A stretch of DNA of 64,000 bases from Chamaecrista fasciculata. Lineage: Eukaryota; Streptophyta; Magnoliopsida; Fabales; Fabaceae. Numbering within the stretch: position 1 is the stretch's first letter; every line of letters begins with the position of its first letter. The notes under the pieces were generated by a model that was not told the DNA's origin, did not search any database, and saw nothing but the letters and a program-made list of their open reading frames with translations. Location of the stretch: the NCBI GenBank assembly GCA_003254925.1, contig QANZ01004381.1:81567-145566 (forward strand). The letters are read 5' to 3'. This document shows positions 22,275 through 35,100 of the stretch, piece by piece. A program made the position numbers and the translations under genes.

Positions 22275-22770
22275 ACGGATCCACCGCAGTATGACTCAAA
22301 TTAAGTATTTAAACTATTTCATCACAGCCGTCCATTTGAATGATTTTGTACTTCATAATTCAAATGGACGGCTCAGATGAAATACTAACAATACTTCGCC
22401 TGAACCATAACGTAGGAGATCCCATCGCCTAATACAGAAACGTATCCGCTGTAACATGACTCAGACTAAGTATGTAAAATATTTCATCACAGCCGTCCAT
22501 TTGAATGATGAAAACAAGATCATTCAAATGAACGGCTGAGATGAAACAGTCAACATACTTCACATGAGCCATATTGTAGCAAATCCTCTCCCTACTACCA
22601 CTACTTCTTCAAGGAAATGGATACGCTGTAACATGGCTCAGATTAAGTATGTAAAATATTTCATCACGGCCGTCCATTTGAATGATGAAGTATAAGATAA
22701 TTCAAATGGACGGCTCAGATGAAACAATCAACATACTTCACCTGAGCCATATTGTAGCAGATCCTTCCCC
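22275..22770. repeat. Three tandem palindromic units upstream of CALS3
   Basis: Units at about 22275-22423, 22441-22590 and 22619-22770. Each is itself an inverted repeat of about 150 bp: GTAACATGGCTCAG ... GGCCGTCCATTTGAATG on the left and ATTCAAATGGACGGCTCAGA ... CTGAGCCATATTGTAGC on the right. Each arm is about 65-70 bp. Linkers between units share CTACTACCACT and CTTCAAGGAAA, so the array arose by tandem duplication of a palindromic MITE with its flank. It ends about 375 nt before the CALS3 start codon and could form hairpins or bind factors in tandem. Confidence 0.85.
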
Positions 22771-22921
22771 TACTACCACTCACTGCTTCTTCACACATAC
22801 ATACACACACAATGCACAACTTACAAGACAGTCCGTAATTCATAGCAACTTTGCCAAAAAGCTCATCTTCTCTCTCTTATATTTGCTTTTTCCTTTGATT
22901 CGAAGTAGCTTAAACTTGCAG

Positions 22922-23100
22922 GTACTCACTTTTTCGTTCTCTCTCTCTCTATTAGGGTTTCTTCGTTTTCCTGGTGAGCTTTCTTTTGCTCTCATTTCTC
23001 CACATTCTTCTTCTTCTTCGATGCTAGCTGCATTGTAACTAACTCTTAAGAATAATGGTACTACTACATTTTTTAGATGGTCGGTGGGTCGGTGTTGCAG
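22922..23100 (+). other. Predicted intron in the CALS3 5' UTR
   Basis: The donor GCAG|GTACTCACT and the acceptor GGTGTTGCAG bracket 179 bp with a long CT-rich tract, and the presumed exon continues to the start codon at 23146. A leader intron is inferred from splice signals alone. Confidence 0.45.
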
Positions 23101-23145
23101 AAGAAGAAGAAGAAGATTGTTGGTGTTTGATCTAAGTGTGAGGAA

Positions 23146-26100
23146 ATGTCGTCCAGAGCAGGGCCGTCTGATCAGCAGCCGCTGCCACAGCGGCGGATCA
23201 TGCGGACGCAGACAGCTGGAAACCTCGGGGAGTCGATATTTGACAGTGAGGTTGTGCCTTCGTCTCTCGTCGAGATTGCTCCTATTCTTCGAGTTGCCAA
23301 TGAAGTTGAAAAGACACATCCAAGAGTTGCTTATCTCTGTAAGTTTATATAAATTGCACATTATGTATTTTGGTTTCCCGTTATGGGAAGTTGTTGTGTT
23401 TCTCTGTATGTTTGTTCACTTACTGGATGAAGTTGAAGTATATACCCTTTTGATTTGACGTAGTGCATTCAGTGCTTTCTGCTAGTGGTTTTTATTATTT
23501 TAATGTTGACGGGGCTTATTTCTTGAAGAAAACTGAGTGAGACCTACAGAGAGTGAAATGAATTGTATCTGAATCACACACTTATTCACTGCTTCAATGG
23601 TTTATATATATGTATAGATTCTGGGTATCAACAATATGCTAACTAACCAAGGACTGAAATGAAAGAAGGATAACTAAAATAAAGTAATAAATTAACTAAC
23701 TGAACTAATTAGTTATCCAGCTCTGCAACTAATACAATGACCTTTCGAGAAATTAGTCCTGAGGCTGCTGGAATATCATGAAAATCTCTGGTCAAATCAG
23801 AGGAAGAAGATTATGCTGTAGTCATCTTCGATGGAAGAATGTAAGAAGGAAATTGAAGAAAAGAAATTGAGGAAGAAAGATGTTTAGATGAAGGCCCTGA
23901 TGCCATGAAGAAAACTATGATATACAGAGGATGAGATGAGTTGTATCTGAATCGCACACTTATTCATTGCTTCAATGGTTTATATATATGTACAGACTCT
24001 GCGTGTATTAACAATGAGCTAACTAACCAAGGACTTAAAACATAATAGCTGCATAACTAAAATAGTCATAAATTCACTGACTGAACTAATTAGTTATCCA
24101 GCTCAGCAACTAATACGATGACCAACTACTCCATTTCTATCACGTGTGCGAGCACTTACTTCATAGCCTGACCCTTAGTTTGCAGATGTTTATTTGCTAT
24201 GTAAATATCCTCTTGGTTATTTGGGTATGCATGAATGATTCTCCCTTCATTCATGCTATGTATTATATACTTCTCTTGCAGGCCGGTTTTATGCCTTTGA
24301 GAAAGCTCATAGGTTGGACCCCACATCAAGTGGTCGTGGTGTTCGTCAATTCAAAACTGCCCTTCTTCAGCGCCTTGAAAGAGTAAGCATTGAAATGTTT
24401 CCTCTGCATATATGATACAGTTTATATGTTTCCTGCCAATAACTTTTGAAACCTTTCATCCAAACACTCATCTGTTTGTTGCCCGTTTGAATTTCTGCAT
24501 TCACTCATAGGTTTTGGTTGAAAAAAACTATAGATCTTGAAAATTGGTACATACAGCTGTGCACTTTGCTGTCTTCCTTAAGATTCTATGATCTGTGGAA
24601 GATATTCTCTTAATAGAAAGCGTTTATCCAGTTCATGGTAACTATGGGTAATTGGAGCGTACAAGATGATTTTAGAATGAATGGTAACTGTATTATCTAC
24701 TAAGGCCTGCTCAGGGTTCCCATTTGAGTAAGTAATTTAGATGGGTTACTGGAACATAAAAGTTTTTATTAGCATTGAGTCTGAGTAGAATGTGTGTCCT
24801 ATGTAGTGTCAGCTGTCGTGCATCTTTGGGATCATGAGGCTAAAGCTCATGCAAGATCTGTAATCTGAATATTTAACACCTCTGTAAAGGTGGTGTGTCT
24901 GAATCCAAAATATTAACTCTTTTGGAAACATCCACATGGGTCTTTCTTCTGTTACTTGTTAAATGGAAAGAATTATTTTTACTACATACAAAGTTCAATA
25001 TGGACCTTTCTGATGCTGCATAGAATGAATACTTGTTCCTTGTAAGACTTAATGATGCTCATGATCTTTATTTTACTCATGCTAATTCTAGTAAATTGTT
25101 ATATTCCCTTAATTTTGTTAGGAAAATGATCCAACATTGAAGGGGAGAGTGAAGAAAAGTGATGCTCGTGAGATGCAGAGTTTTTACCAGCATTACTACA
25201 AAAAATATATTCAGGCTTTACAGAATGCTGCTGATAAAGCTGATCGGTAGGCTCTCAAATAATGTGCAATATAATTTGAATACTGGCTGTTTTGTGACTA
25301 GTGTTGCTTTTGCCTATTTATATTCAGTGCACAGCTGACCAAGGCTTACCAGACTGCTAATGTCCTGTTTGAAGTCTTGAAGGCTGTTAACATGACACAA
25401 TCTATGGAAGTCGACCGTGAGGTTATTTTCTCCTAGCTTCTAACATTTTATTTTCTGGTTGTTGTTCAATTATGTGAACATTTATCCATATTAAAGAGTT
25501 TGGTAATTTAATTTGATTTATTGTATTAAATATGATTGGCATTGACATAGATGATTTTTGTCACTGACATTGTTATAGATTTTGGAGACTCAAGATAAAG
25601 TTGCCGAGAAGACAGAGATCTTAGTCCCTTTCAATATTCTTCCACTTGATCCTGATAGTGCAAATCAAGCAATAATGAGATTTCCTGAGGTACATTCTAT
25701 ATTTTCCATGTTCGTACATGAGACTACACAATCAAAATCCAATAAAAAATTTAAAGTATATCCAAACTGGAACCTTTAATCTAAGGCAAGCCATTGTGGC
25801 TCACATAGTTGCCAAAAAAGGAGAATTGCAATCCAGGATCTTTAGTATCTATCATTAGTATGACATCCTCAGTGGACAAATAGTTCTTGGAATTCTTTGA
25901 TCCATTTCCTATGAGCGGTCCCCTCGACATTCTCTCAATTGCTCCCCTATGTGGCATTGCTACTAGTTAATCTCCGGAACTTCAGTCTCAACCATGGCAC
26001 TCAATCAAGCACAATCTAGTGATTAAATAATCCATTCACTTTTTTTTGTTGGTCAAGTAAGGTTCCAAGTCATAGACCGAAACCTCATCTAATCAAAATT

Positions 26101-29100
26101 TACTATCTTAAATGACTAAAAGAAATGAAGACAAGCAAAGAAACTACTTATCAGGATCTAGAAATATATTAAACCAAAGTGGCATTACCGCAACAAAAAT
26201 TATCGAACATGATCATGGACAACAAAACATACGGATAGGGGTGGTGCAAATCTTTTCGGATGGACATTGATCTTTTGGTATCACTTTTTTTTCAATGCTG
26301 ATCATAGGATCACCATTTCGTACTACAGTTCATCAGAAAGTTTATTAATCATTGTAAAATAGCGTAATCACTCAACAAGAGTTGATGAAAACTGAGGTAT
26401 TATTCACAAAATTAATAGAAGCTGGGACCCGAGATCCTGAAAGAAGTGGCTGGAACTTCAGCCCTCAAGAAGAAAATAAAGGAAGCCTTATTCTTCCCTT
26501 TGAACTTGCTCTAATACCTTTTAGTGAAACAAAGAATAACAGTAAGGCGGTTTATTGACTTCATAGTTTGCTAGGCATCTTATTTCTTAGTAGTTACAAT
26601 TGTCATTTGGATCAAGCGCTGGGTTTAGCACAAGCCCAAGCTCTATAAGTACTATTAGACTTACTTTTGTTTATCTGTCACACACTTGAGCTATTCTAAC
26701 AACATCCAAATATTGATTCCCAAGCTGGCCTGATGTTGCTCTTTAGGTTGCAAAATAAACATGTTTTGGACCTCGACTAAATCTATGTCCAACTTTGGTT
26801 CTAAGTCAGATGCATCTGCAGTGCTTTAATATATGTGCTATTCTGTTATATTTATATTGTGCTATTGAATAATATGCTTATTCCTTACTGTTATCAGATT
26901 CAAGCTGCTGTATTTGCTCTTCGTAACACTAGGGGTCTTCCCTGGCCTAAGGAGTACAAGAAAAAGAAGGATGAGGACATTCTGGATTGGCTTGGGGCGA
27001 TGTTTGGATTTCAGGTCAAATTCTTACTGAATTGACACTTTAAAGCGTTTCAGGCTTGCTTTATCTAGTAGAAACTGACTTCTTTATCCCTAAGAATTCC
27101 AATTGATATTGTATATCATGTCCTATCCTAAGCTATAGATTTTATTCAATGCAGAAGCACAATGTTGCAAATCAGAGAGAGCACTTAATCTTATTACTTG
27201 CAAATGTGCACATAAGACAATTTCCAAAGCCTGATCAACAGCCAAAGGTTGGTTTTAACTTTTCACAATTCGCATGGATAATTGATACATCTTTTAAATT
27301 CCTTTAACTCTTATAAACACACTGTAGTTGGCTCTAACTTAGCTACTCTCCAGCATGAACTCCCTCTTTCTGGAGTTTAAACTTTAAATATTATGTAGCA
27401 TCTGAGTCTTTTGTTGTCTGATAGAAGGCTGGTGCCGCTTGTCTTCCTTCATCTGAGACAGAATAGTGATGACTACTTTGGGCAGTATGTTTACATGCAC
27501 TTTTTTTCATGGGTCTGTCGAGGATGGGAGTGTGTTATAGAAAAAAAGCTCTTGTAGTGCTTAAATTAACTTCATTGTTGTGAATGATTAGTGATTTTCT
27601 TTGGGGATAAAGCTTCTTAGGCTAATTATTGGGGTGTTTGGTTTTCCAGAATATCTTTTGTTCTCATTTTCTATTTCTATCTCTTAAAACCTATTTTCAT
27701 ATTCAAGTTTTCAGTATTAAAAAATGTTTTTTGATGAATTTATTTTTTTCATCTTTGTTCCTAAATCAAATTGATTTAACTGACTATAACTATAATTATG
27801 TAATTTTTAGTTTGATTATTATTAAATCATGTTATTGATTTGTTTATAAAGTTTAGTTTTTTATAAAATTACAAACGTACTGCAAATTATTTTGTGAAAA
27901 TGTGAAAATAATATTTTTGACATTTATTATTTTCAGCCTATTTGATAAAATATCTCAAAAAAACAATTTCTCGTAATTTGTATCAAGCAAATTTTCAGTG
28001 AAACACAACCTTATTGTTTTTTTGCTGCCATCGCCTTCTGGGCCATGTATCTTTTTAATGGGGTTTGGTATTGTTATGAACCTTGCATGTGTTGCTCCCA
28101 TACATCCATCCAGATGACATTGTTTAATCGTCTGGGAATTATATATAACAATGGGCTTTTCCACTCATCATGCTTCTCTACAAGAATTTATATTTTATGA
28201 TTTGGTTAGATCTACTTGTGACGTTTTATTTTATTGCTTAGTTGGATGAGCGTGCACTGACAGATGTGATGAAGAAACTCTTCAAAAACTACAAGAAATG
28301 GTGCAAGTATTTGGGTCGGAAAAGTAGCCTTTGGTGAGAATTTCTGCTCTCATACTATTTGAAATTACAATTTGATTTTTAACACAAAATATGAAGGAGA
28401 TCATTCATATGTAGATCTATATACAGCGAATGATAAGTATCAAGTTTTCTGTAGCAATCATGACATATTAATATATAACAATTTGCATACATCAATATTC
28501 CCTTCCAATTATGATTTATGATAATGGATTAATTGTGGAATTTACAATTTCCAATAATACTTGCTTACTAAGTGTTAAAGTAGCTGGCCAGAATTTCTTA
28601 TTACAGTTTATACTTGTTACTCTTAGATATTGCAGTTTTTAAAAAAAAGGCTACCAATAACACCTGGAATTTGTTTGCCTCCATATATTTGTACTATATT
28701 AAGATGCCCAGAGAGCTTAACGACCTTATTCCTAGCTTTTTTATCCATGATTATTGATTCTAGTAATCAGGATTCAGGAATTTAATACCAATGACTAGCT
28801 AGCTATGCACTATGTAGGTTACAATATACAACAAAAAAGGAAAAATAAATTGAATTAAATGAGCTGTTTCACACTAAAATTGAGATATGCCTATCAGTTC
28901 TGAATCTTTGTTTGGATTTACAGACTGTTTTAACTTTTATCTTATGACCTTATATCAATTTTAAAGAGAATAAAGTTATCGGAAATATAATTTATAGATG
29001 CATGTTGCAGGTTACCAACCATTCAGCAAGAAGTCCAACAGCGTAAACTACTATACATGGGTCTGTATCTTCTAATATGGGGTGAAGCTGCCAATTTGCG

Positions 29101-32100
29101 ATTCATGCCAGAATGCCTTTGCTATATTTATCACCATGTATGTTTTATAATAAAGAAACTTATGATGTTTATTTATTATTTGAGGACCATGTTGTTTTAT
29201 CATTTCTGTTATGCTATCCTCAAAGTTTTATGGTGAATCCCCTGTCAAATTAATTGGTTGATCACTGGGCATGATTGTGTTGTCTTTTTTTTTTTTTGGC
29301 AAAAGTACTTTTGGTATCCCTAAAGGATGAGGTCATTTTCAGTTGTACCCCTAAAGTTCTTTTTGGGTCAATTCTACCCCCAAAGTATGGGGTCAGTTTC
29401 AATTGTGCCCCCAATGTTTCACATTTGCGTCAATTGTACCCCCAATTTAGGGGTACAATTGACACAAAAAAGAAAAGATTGGGGGTGTAATTGACCCAAA
29501 AAACCTTTTGGGGTACATCAAAGAATTCTCAGACATAGCCTTGGTATAATTGAAACTAACCTCATAATTTGGGGGCACAATTGACCCAGAAAAAACTTTG
29601 GGCTACTGAAACTGACTATATTTTGAGGGTACCAAGAGTACTTTTGCCTTTTTCTTGTCTTTTTGCCTTTTGTTTTTTTTAAAATTTCTTAACTGTTATA
29701 CAGGTCACAGGTGCCATTTTTTGTTTTTTTTTATAATTTCTTTTAATTATCTTAAAATTCTTCACTTACGTTTTTTTTCCCCTCTTAGGGTGTTTGGATA
29801 AAGAATATCAAACTTGGAATACAATAAAAGCATAGATGTCCGTATTAAAATGCTCTTAAAATGTTATTCTCTATTTCTAGGATGTTATTAAAACTAATTA
29901 TGAGGTTTCACTTGACAAGTTAAGCAAGGCTGTAGTAGTCCTTGGCATCATATTGGTGTTCTTTACCTCTTATTCTCAAGTAAATATAAGTTTCAGCACA
30001 AGATGGTTTGTTAGGATAATTTCCTTCTCTTTAGTGGCTTATAGAAATTGATGTATCCTCCTTAATTTAGTTTACCTTTTTTTTTAATCAAATTCTCTTT
30101 CTTTTGTAGATTTCTTCCCTTTATTTGTTGTTTTGTTAGTTACTAAACCAACCTCAGGTCCTTGTTTTACAGCTTAAGCTTTTAGTCAATTGGTTCATTG
30201 ACGTGGTGTTCTGATAATTGTTCAGTTTAAGTTAGCAATTAGCATTAATATAAGGTACTTGTCTACCCTGTTTCTAGCCCATTGTGTTTTTGCCAGAGGT
30301 GGCATTTTAGTTACGAAATGTTGTCTTTCAAACCATGTTTATTGGCCTAACATTTCAAGTCAATGGGTTTCAAAAAACGAAAGAGCAAAAAACATGATAG
30401 TATTAAAAAAATTAGTTCTCAATGGTGGTCCTGTAGAGGTCATGTGTTAAAATCAGAAGAAGAGGAGAGGATGCTCAAATATTTTTCTTTCCCTCTTCAG
30501 TCTTTTTAATAACATGAAAAGAGGAAAAAACCAATTGTCCTTTTGGTTTCCTCAATGATTCTCTCAATTGCTATGCAGTGTCCTTGGTAGATAAACCTTA
30601 CTAGAAAATGGCTGCTTCTTTGGGAGGACAAATTCGCCTTGTATTTCTTGCAATGAACCCTCTTTTTGGTACTATAGTCTATAACCCTTAGGTTCTTGTG
30701 TACTTTCATTTCGGTACTATAATCTAAAACATGTCATCTTGCCTACCTGGAGGTATTTTGCTCCCTTGGTTCACTTCATCTGTCAGGAAATAGGCTTGTG
30801 AAGCACATGCTTTATTACTTTTTTTTTTAACCAAAGCTTGAAGGAAAGACTGACCTAGACAACTTCCTTGTCATTGGAAAATTGAACTCTACCATGCGTG
30901 TAGATAAACTCAGTCTTGATTGTTGAAGCATGAATTTTTTGTTTAATTCTTGATTTTTTGTTTCTTTGTAATGCATGGTCTGTTGTTTATGGTTATTTGC
31001 ATGCATATGAAGTTCTGATATAGTGATTTTTTTAAATACACTTTTAATACAAATAAATTCGGTCTTGCTACATTAAAATTATGTCTAGTCCTTGACTTTT
31101 TGTGTTTTAGCAATACCTTATCTGTTGTCTGTGGATGCTTGAAATGCCATACGATGTCCTCATTTACTGATACATTTTCCCCAATGTGCTTTTGGTGTTA
31201 GCTGGAATTGGACCTAAGCCATCAAAATAAATTTATTTTGGGCACGAACCACTGTATTCAACTGACATGCTTTTTATGGCACTTCCTGTAGATGGCCTTT
31301 GAATTGTATGGAATGCTTGCTGGTAATGTAAGTCCAATGACAGGGGAGAATGTTAAGCCAGCTTATGGAGGTGAAGAGGAGGCTTTCTTAAGGAAAGTTG
31401 TTACTCCTATCTATGAAGTGATTGCAAAGGTGCTTTCTGCTGCTGTTTATTTTTGTTTCCTATCTATGAAGTCCCATTTTTTTTTTTTTTTAATTTTATT
31501 TTCAATTTGATAATCTTGATAAAAATTGCTTTTGTTTTACTCAAAAGGAAGCTGAACGGAGTAAAAAGGGGAGGTCAAAGCATTCGCAGTGGAGGAACTA
31601 TGATGATTTAAATGAATATTTCTGGTATAATCTGTTGAGTTATTTTTTTTTTTTATCTTTTTCTTTTCATTGTTGATCCCTGTTAGTGATTAAGTTTAAA
31701 TGACACAACTGTAGGTCGGTTGATTGTTTTCGACTAGGTTGGCCTATGCGTGCTGATGCTGATTTCTTTTCTTTGCCAACTGAGCAACTTGTTTTTGACA
31801 AATCTAATGTAAGACGTTATTATATTTCCCCTTTTTCTCTCATTTCGTTCATGTATAATTTTGAGTTGTTGGATGGTTTTGGGAGAGTCTGACCTCTTTG
31901 TAGTCAGGCATCTAATTCTATCTTCTGCTATTTTCTTTTCTTCTTTGCTCTGTGTTGGCCGATGTTGCTAAAGGTTTAGGAATTTTCTTAATCATGTACC
32001 CTATCTCTTGCCTTTGTAATGGTATGATTTCGCTGCGGTTTTTGAGATTTATGATACAATAAGCAGAGGTTCCGTCAATTGCCTGTTGGTTCTAGGATAA

Positions 32101-35100
32101 CGTGTGGCTGAGAAAGGAAAAGTAACTTTTGTGCCCAATCATGATATAGGATTAGATTAATGCTGAATATTGTATGTGCCCTTTGAAAATCTTCTTCATC
32201 TAATGCTAGTCGTTTCCAGTCATTACTGTTTCTGCCCATTTTCCTCTCCACTGTATTTTAAGCCTTTCTGCAAATTGAATTTACAGGATAACAAGCCAGC
32301 TAGCAAAGACAGATGGGTTGGAAAAGTCAATTTTGTTGAGATCAGGTCATTTTGGCATGTTTTCAGAAGCTTTGATCGGATGTGGATTTTTTTTATTCTT
32401 TGCTTACAGGTATTTAATTTTTCTGTGGTGTTTATCTGGAGTCGTGTGGTTTAATCTAATTTAAATGCTTTTTCAAATAAAATCCTCTCCTAAAATTTAT
32501 TTTGTCTTTAGGCTATGATCATTGTTGCTTGGAATGGATCTGGGGATCCAAGTGTGATCTTTAAGAGGAATGTAATCAAGAAGGTGTTGAGTGTGTTCAT
32601 AACAGCAGCTATATTGAAGCTTGGGCAAGGTAGTTAATTGGCAATTCTACAAGTGAATAGGTTTCCCATTTCTGATCTAAATAATCGATACTTGTTTGTT
32701 ACTTTGATCTTGTGCCTTATCCATGGTGTGTGAGATTTGTATCCTACCATGCTACTTTGACCTCTTTTGTAGAGCCATCCATAGTATAAAGTAATTCGTG
32801 CTAACTTGCATAGTAAGAATTGCAAGAGGTAGGTTTAGCATTTTGGGTTTTATGTTGATCTAAAGAAACCCTTTTCAGAAGTGTCAAAATGCTGAAGAAT
32901 GTAAAGAGCTCTTAATTGGGGGAAGGGGAACATTGTTCTTGGATTGCTTCTCCTTTTACCAGTATTGATTATTGGGGGAGGGAAGTAGGATATTTATTTA
33001 TTTATTTATTTTAAATTCTTCCGAAGGGATAGTATTACAAGCATTGAAAATTTTACCCTTCAAACTCACCCTACCCCTTTGATGACGTTCTAACATCCAA
33101 ATAATAGGCAGTTAGTTAAGATTGGTTAATGAAGTAGGTTGTCTCTCCGCACCATCCCACCTTACCACATTAATGAACCCTGAAGGGGATGAAAAGGAGA
33201 GGAATAAAATGCTGAACTTCATATTTCATTCCAATATTTGTTAATCAAGGGTCAAGGCCTACAATTGATTAAAAATATATTTTAAAGAAAGAAATGGGCC
33301 AACCTAACTCTAGTTCCAACCAAAAAGATAAATAAAGCTTATCTGGAAAGACTTTTTATGATGCGTAATTACACTGATGAGTTGAAGTTAATACTTAATC
33401 AAATTTTGGGGATTGGCTTAATAGTTTAAGCTTGTATTATGCATAGTTGCAAACTTGCACGTAAATCTCTGGGCTTTTAGTAAAGAATCTCATAAGAAAG
33501 TGATTGTCTTTTAGAGATGATTTGTATGTATTATGTTTACATAAATTAGATGAAGTTCTTGTTTAGCTTTAAATGTTATACAATGGTTTTTAGATTTGGA
33601 TATGCGTGAAAAGTGATATTATTTTTCATTACATTTACATTGGAAAGTAGGTAAATGACATAGTGACAGCTGTATCATTATTACGTAAGTAAACTTGTGG
33701 AGTTGAGTTTAAGGTCTGAGTTTACCCTCTCCTCACTAGGTTTGCTTAAACTCTTGAGTTTGACTACCTTGGTTTGATACAACATAGCACGATGAAGGAC
33801 TTTGTGTTTGAGTTGTTTTATTTTAGATGATTTGTAGACCAATGTAGGTGATCCTTGACTAGAAATATGGTTATAAAGAATAGACATGGTGAACAAGGAA
33901 GTGGTAGGTTTGTGAGAGGTGAGGCTTCATGGAATTTATTAACCATGCATGACCAGGGCATTTTCAGCTGTCGGTTTAGAAACTGCTGCCTATGCCTCTG
34001 ACGTTTCTTTCTTGGCACTAATGAGATAACCAATCTCGCCTTTCGCTAAAATTGGGACCATTTGTTATACTTGTATAGGTAGTCTATTTTGAGTCAAAGA
34101 AAGTGAAGGAATAATAAAAGATGTAATGGGTTCAGACTTCAAGTGAAGGAATAATAAAAGATGTAATGGGTTCAGACTTCTCATGTTTTGTCAAATCCGC
34201 TGTTGTATCATGTTTTGGTTCTAAACCATGCTTTGGCACCATGAAAAATTGAGGATATCAAATTGTTTTGACTCTGTATTATTATCATTCAACAATCAGA
34301 TTATTGTTCAGTACTAGGGAAGAATGAAAAGGAAACGGTACCACTGATCTAGTGAAATCCTGAAATACAAGGGATGGCAGAAAGTTAGGAGTAAAGAAAA
34401 GGAACCAATTATTAACATATAAAGGCACAAAGTAATCCTACAAATGGTAGGAGTGATTCCCATCATCAACATAACATTTTTTTTGCTTTTATTATTACTA
34501 TTATTATTATTTGGTTTTTCTGCTGGAAATGATCATGTTCAGAAATAGATGTTTCTTATGGATCTCCTCTTTTCCCTGTGTTCTCTTGGGCAGCTATGTT
34601 GGATGTAATTCTCAGTTGGAAAGCACAACGGAGTATGTCAATCCATGTTAAATTAAGATACATTCTCAAAGTTATTTCAGCTGCAGCATGGGTGGTTGTT
34701 CTCTCTGTAACTTATGCATATACGTGGGAAAATCCTCTTGGGTTTGCTCAAACCATCAAAAATTGGTTTGGAAGCAATTCAAGTTCGCCTTCATTGTTTA
34801 TTTTGGCTGTTGTTGCTTATCTGTCACCAAATATGCTAGCTGCAGTATTGTTTTTGTTCCCATTCATTCGTCGGTTTCTGGAGAGATCCAACTATAGGAT
34901 TGTCATGCTAATGATGTGGTGGTCACAGGTAGGAAAAATGGAAACCTTGGATTTGGCTGAATCTTTCAGTTTGGTACACCAAACACCAATTGTTCTTCTT
35001 TAATCAAAAGTCTTAACTTTATGATTGTGATGCGTTTTAATTGGCAGCCTCGACTATATGTTGGAAGGGGAATGCATGAGAGCACATTTTCACTTTTCAA

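Noticed and set aside
22275-22770. CRISPR-like array
   Set aside because: The units are about 150-bp palindromes in plant DNA with similar linkers; there are no short identical repeats with unique spacers.
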